Source: Carposina sasakii
Taxonomy: Eukaryota; Arthropoda; Insecta; Lepidoptera; Carposinidae
Reading direction: 5' to 3'
Assembly: GCA_014607495.2 (NCBI GenBank)
Contig: CP053159.1
Span: 4,471,501 to 4,535,500 of the forward strand
Length of the DNA: 64,000 nucleotides
The position numbers and the translations under genes are program-made. Under the pieces are notes generated by a model, which saw nothing but the letters and a program-made list of their open reading frames with translations, did not search any database and was not told the origin of the DNA. Of this stretch, positions 59,442-64,000 are shown one piece after another (the stretch's first letter is position 1; every line of letters begins with the position of its first letter).

Positions 59442-61104
59442 AAAATAAGTAGTTATCTTATACTTATATTTCTTATACTCATAGCCCATTAACAGACATG
59501 TAATACTTGGCACTGTATAGTCTTTCGTAAGAAAATGTTTTAATTTATGTAATTTTAGTACCTACTTAATGACTGTTTGTTTGCCAAAATAAAAATAAAG
59601 TAATATTGCTCTTTTCGACATAATTTGACAAAATGACACAGATGTGAGTCATTTCATTCTACAGAACTCAAAAACACCGTCTAGCCTGTCCAAATGTTTA
59701 TGGCGAATTCAGGGTGTTCATCAAGACAACAGAACCGCAAGGAGATTGCGAACCGATCGGTCCCCAGTTTACTGCGTGTTCCGGAACATAAACAAAACGT
59801 GTTCCATTTTGATAATGTTGTCTGAATTTATTTGAGGGTGCAAATGCGGGGTGGCGATAGTGGTTAATATCTTTTTTATGTTGTACTTTTGGGTATAGTT
59901 CGCGCGAGTATGTGCGGAGCTGTAAGAAAGCAATAAAATGGTGGACGCTGTTATTTGTATCCGAACGTTTTATATGTTATACCAACGGTATAATAACGCG
60001 ATAGGTATATTACACCGAAATTGTTTTTCCAGAGAAATCATGAAAACTTGATTGAAGGGCGTTAAATAAGCAGGAACTTTATTTAGTTTAAGTTCAAGGC
60101 TCACGTCCTTGCGACCAATAGATTTTTTTTTGAGAAATAATAAACCGGCGAGTCTCTAGTCAAAATGCTTGTCCCTTATATTACTATTTTTTAATACTTA
60201 CCGCAAGGAGCCGCTGGAAAAAGCCAGTCCAATTGTTTGTGGCTATTATTCCCTCATAGTAATCTACCCTATCGCCAATGTGAGTGATGACGTCATGAAC
60301 TTATCCGACGTTTAAATCGCGCGATGAAATTAGTCTGATTAACTATCGACGCTTTATTAGGCTTGATTTAACGTTTCAGTAAGCACGTAATGGATTAGTG
60401 TTTTCATTTTACGGTTCATTTGAGATATCTGCCCAATTCTTGGATAAATTCTATTTAATTTAAAAATAAAGAGTTCCCAAGATTATTCAATTAATGATGA
60501 TCCTATGATTTGATTTACCTTGCTTTTCGTCGATCGAAATATAAAGCTAAGGTTGAAAAAAAAGAAGCTCAGATATTATTTGGAAACGGGTGTCTTGTGT
60601 ATAATATACTGAAGGTTTCAACGTTTTTATTTTCCGCTAGTCCATTTCTTTTGTTTCGTAAACAATGTTCTTATTCTTTATTGTGCACACGTTAATAAAA
60701 TATACTTAATAACAATTTCAAAATACCTATATGTAGATACAGGAGAAATAATATGATATAATACAATGGGATAGAGGCGTGATTATATGTATGTATGTAT
60801 AATACAATGGCGAGCTTATCACTTCACGAATAGAATAGAATTTATTTCATTGAATAAAATTGTCCTCGTGCACGATTTTGAAACAAACTTTTTTGTATCT
60901 AAGTAGTAGCAGATATCTATTCCATACCCTGAACAATTAGCGCCACCGTGTCGGTCAAAGTAACTATTTCATTAAATGTATTCTACTTACATTTTACCTA
61001 TTGTTTACAGAACGAACCGATTCAATCAATTTCACGATTTTACCTAAAACGTAAAATGTAGAAAAATAGATGTACCTATCTATTCCATCAAATAAAAAGG
61101 CACG
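59442..61104. other. No supported gene
   Basis: An acceptor (CATTCTACAG, ending 59665) opens a 57-codon frame to 59835, without a recognised motif. Otherwise AT-rich. Confidence 0.4.
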
Positions 61105-62116
61105 AATCCAATCAACTTAGCAAATAGACGGGTGGACAGATGCATAAAAACGTATTAGGTTTACGCATCCGAACGCCCGCGCACACAGAGGACAGGTGCA
61201 TTATTGTATTATAGATAATGGCGAATTACGCAGTAACGCTGCTCCTCGAAAGTTTATAGTGTCGGTCGTTGTGCTGAAAAACTTCCCATTTAGTCTAGCC
61301 TCTTCATCTCTTTTCTGAAACACTGAGGAGTTGCCTGGCCCTCCTCTAGAGAAAAGAAGATCTGACCGGTGGCCATGCCGACGCATTTTATGGTCGTCAA
61401 TACTTCAGTTTTCTATAAAACGCATGTAAATACTTATTACTCGGAGGAATATAAGAGATTTGGCACCAGCTTACACACTTATTTAAGTTTTCCCCTTGGT
61501 TCCCAATCATTTGAGCTCTTTTTTCATTCATCCCTATTATCCGCAGTTTGTCTACCTCTTCCTCTATAACCATCTTACTTCGCGAACGCAACATATAATT
61601 TAATAACCTCATCTTTGCGGTCCATTACTGACAGCCTCCCCCTGCCAAGGGGGATTTTGTTACATTTTTTATGATCGTTTCCTTTAAATCTATAATTAAA
61701 AACGGACTCTCGTGCCTTTTAGGTACATTTAGATTCCATCATCAGATGTTATGTTTTATATGTAGGTGATCTTGTATAAAAACCCGGAACTTTGTCCATC
61801 CCATCATCAGTTAATGGTGAATATGGGACGAAATATAATATAAAAAAAATTTGGTATAAAGACGGAGTAATAAAAAATAAAAAAAATGTGATAACCTCTC
61901 TTTTTGTGTAAGCTCCAATCAACTTAGTACGGGTGGACTATCTGCTAAGTTACGCAGTAAAAAGTTTATAGTGTCACTAGCCGTTCAGTATTTTTATGGT
62001 CTTTTTCTATAAAACGTGTTAAACTTACACCAGTGTTTTCCCCTTGGGATAGCAGTGATCCTCAGCACAGCAACATTTTTTATGATAAATCTATAATTAT
62101 CTAGGTTCATTTAGAT
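61105..62116. repeat. Colinear mosaic duplication (61105-61735 and 61913-62116)
   Basis: At least eight blocks of 10-27 bp occur in the same order in both parts: TCCAATCAACTTAG, ACGGGTGGAC, TTACGCAGTAA, AAAGTTTATAGTGTC, TTTTATGGTC, TTTCTATAAAACG, GTTTTCCCCTTGG, ACATTTTTTATGAT. The right copy is about one third as long, having lost the intervening blocks. Confidence 0.6.
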
Positions 62117-62237
62117 TGCTTGCTTGCTTGAAGCATATATGTCGCAGTAAGATAGATAAAGCCGTATATCCCTAGGGAAATAACTTTTTTTTTTACTACA
62201 GCATCAAATCTATCTATCTATATCTTCTATCTATCTA

Positions 62238-62501
62238 TACAGGATGTAACAAAAAGGGTATGTTAAGCGAAAAGCTATGTAAATAGCCCACTATAGAGAA
62301 CCTTTCTACAAAATTTGAGACTCGAAATCACATTTTTATTTTTCAAGATTGTATGAAAATTCCTGAGATATTTAAAAATTCTCCATACTAAAGGGAAAAA
62401 TAAACATGTGATTTCGGGTCTCAAATTTTGTGGATAGATTCTCTATAGTGGGCTGTTCACATAGCTTTTCGCTTAACATACCCTTTTTGTTACACCCTGT
62501 A
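62238..62501. mobile_element. Palindromic foldback element, family P copy 3
   Basis: Full-length copy inserted beside a (CTAT)n microsatellite; ends TACAGGATGTAAC and GTTACACCCTGTA. A Helitron-like element begins almost at once on its right. Confidence 0.75.
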
Positions 62502-62502
62502 C

Positions 62503-62699
62503 ATATAATAAAATTGTAACGGATCGATGTATGTACGCTAATCTCAGAAACGGCTGAACCGATCTCGATGCAGTTTTCAGGAATATATTGTGACAGGTCC
62601 CACTTAACATTTAGACTATTATTTATCCCAGATAATTTCGAGATTTTGTTTTTCTGCAGTCCACGCGGAGTGCGGACGGAGTCGCGGGCGTCCACTAGC
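62503..62699 (+). mobile_element. Non-autonomous Helitron-like element
   Basis: Starts ATATAATAAAATTGTAACGG and ends GTCGCGGGCGTCCACTAG, with a GC-rich inverted pair (CCACGCGGAGTGCGG) just before the CTAG end. This fits lepidopteran Helitron-like repeats (3' hairpin plus CTRR). No helicase ORF. Confidence 0.55.
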
Positions 62700-63786
62700 C
62701 GTCAATACATTCTTACAAACTTTCACATTTATGGTACCTGCTTGGATTTGACCATTTGATGAATCTTCACCCATAGACATACAACCCTTAACTCCGCCTC
62801 TCGACAACTTCTATAGAAAAAAGGACAATGAGTAAACAAATTGATAACAATAAACATGACAACGATTTTCAGGAAGCGATGAAGTAACCTGTCCAGTTAA
62901 TCCGCAAAGCCCGGTGAGCTCACAATAACTTCGCTCACTAACTTAGCTTTACGTGCCCATAAAATTGCCCATTAAGGTGCACTATAAACAGATTAACTGG
63001 ACCATTAGTTAAATCAAACATGTAGTTTAGGTACTTTACTTTTTAGCTGACCCAAAACATATGATTGGTCTGTGTGATACCGTGATAATTGTACATGATT
63101 AGAAGATTTACTTTCTCTGACGGTTGTACTAGTACCTGGGTACTTACCTAGAAGAAAAAAAATCTAGGCGTTGATCTGGACTGGTAGGACTGCTTACAAA
63201 GTACATTCATGTTCTTTTCGCGAAATATTTCCAAATTGTAGGTAAGGTACCTTTAAAGAGAATCCTTAGCTACCTAGGAATATGTACATTGTTCATACAA
63301 TCATGAAAATAAAGATTTAAAACCATCGCAAAATCGTAGAGGTTTGTCGCGGATATAGACAAATTACCTATATTCCGCGAAACCTCGCTAAAACAATTGG
63401 CTAATAATAATTGAAGAGACGACGTATAAAGATATTCTACTCATTTGATTATACAATGACTTAACTCCTATTAATCAAGTTTGACCGGTGCGGTGGTCAG
63501 TTAACAACCGAAGTTATGTTGGACTTAAACATAACTTTGATTTACCCTACCTTTATAATACCATACATTTGGTTTGAGCTTAAAGCTCTTTATAAGTAGA
63601 TACTCGTAGGTAACTAGTGTTATTAGTAACTTTGGTACTTAATTACAGCATCTTATTAGTCTGACATCTTTTGGTTTAACTTCGGGCAGGGCATTATGCC
63701 ACTTCCAGTTGTTAAGTTTCAATTAGTGATAATCACAATGAACAATCAAAAAAGATAGCCAACACGAGGGCAGGCCGGGCTCAAAT
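62700..63786. other. No recognised gene
   Basis: AT-rich; 63711-63765 shares a TTAAGTTTCAA..AGTGAT..AGCCAA pattern with 31990-32035. Confidence 0.45.
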
Positions 63787-64000
63787 ATACAGCGTGTTTG
63801 TGATAGCCAGGCAAATAATTTTCCGATTTTTTTTCCATATAAAAAAAGTTCAGTTCGTTTAATTAGGCCTTAGATAATGACTTAAAAATAAAAATTATCC
63901 AAAAGATGATTTTCAAAAAAAAAGTTGCCCTCAAAAAGTTCAGATAACTGATCAACCCTAATGTTTTTTACTTTTTACAGCAATGTGTCACACAATCACC
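63787..64000. mobile_element. TIR element, family I, left part running off the window
   Basis: Begins TACAGCGTGTTTGTGATAGC, then CAGGCAAATA, as in the element at 49315; the right end lies beyond the window. Confidence 0.5.

Noticed and set aside
59666..59835. Open frame after CATTCTACAG (NSKTPSSLSKCLWRIQGV..)
   Set aside because: No donor, no family resemblance, and tail composition typical of non-coding AT-rich DNA.
60287..60296. TGACGTCA CRE-like palindrome (another at 18414)
   Set aside because: An 8-mer is expected by chance about once per 65 kb; no promoter context.

Overview
The window reads as nuclear DNA of a moth or butterfly (Lepidoptera). It is AT-rich, gene-poor and packed with short interspersed repeats of kinds familiar from lepidopteran genomes: tRNA-derived SINEs, 5'-truncated non-LTR retrotransposon ends with (ATG)n or AATAAA tails, Helitron-like pieces ending in CTAG, and many foldback elements that look like MITEs. 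There is no bacterial operon, rRNA or CRISPR array, and no convincing intact tRNA. The order and species cannot be proven from the sequence alone.

One gene is well supported. It lies on the minus strand at about 11857-13319 and encodes a coiled-coil protein resembling the DUF4200 family of axonemal proteins (CFAP100 / CCDC37 / CCDC38 type). Its large exon ends at a consensus splice donor. A preceding exon with a consensus acceptor joins it only through a 32-nt intron or a one-base frameshift. The gene must extend beyond both exons shown. Elsewhere there are several short candidate exons in GC-richer islands. The most interesting is on the plus strand: small exons at 28235-28289 and 29174-29229 have compatible splice phases. 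Others are at 6794-6958, 22741-22905, 26974-27067, 35880-36038, 38839-38922 and 57115-57330. None has a product I recognise, and all are low to moderate confidence.

The rest is a mosaic of repeats. 1-5 kb: foldback elements, two unclassified multi-copy repeats (families B and C below) and two LINE tails. 5-11 kb: mostly featureless, with more family C and one coding-like island. 14-27 kb: a tRNA-like head beside a 201-bp TIR element, a full-length SINE, and nested MITE-like blocks. 29-53 kb: dense copies of families B and C, palindromic families P and G, SINEs, Helitron ends, and LINE ends including a 3' ORF fragment of an RTE-like element at about 49.9-50.3 kb. 55-64 kb: a long foldback element, more Helitron-like ends, a mosaic local duplication at 61.1-62.1 kb, and a third full copy of family P. 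Several foldback families share a CAGG(A/G)TGT-type end flanked by TA, suggesting that related transposases mobilised them. I see no self-contained novel biological system; the best leads are the broken or micro-intron axonemal gene, the candidate small-exon gene, and the foldback element families.
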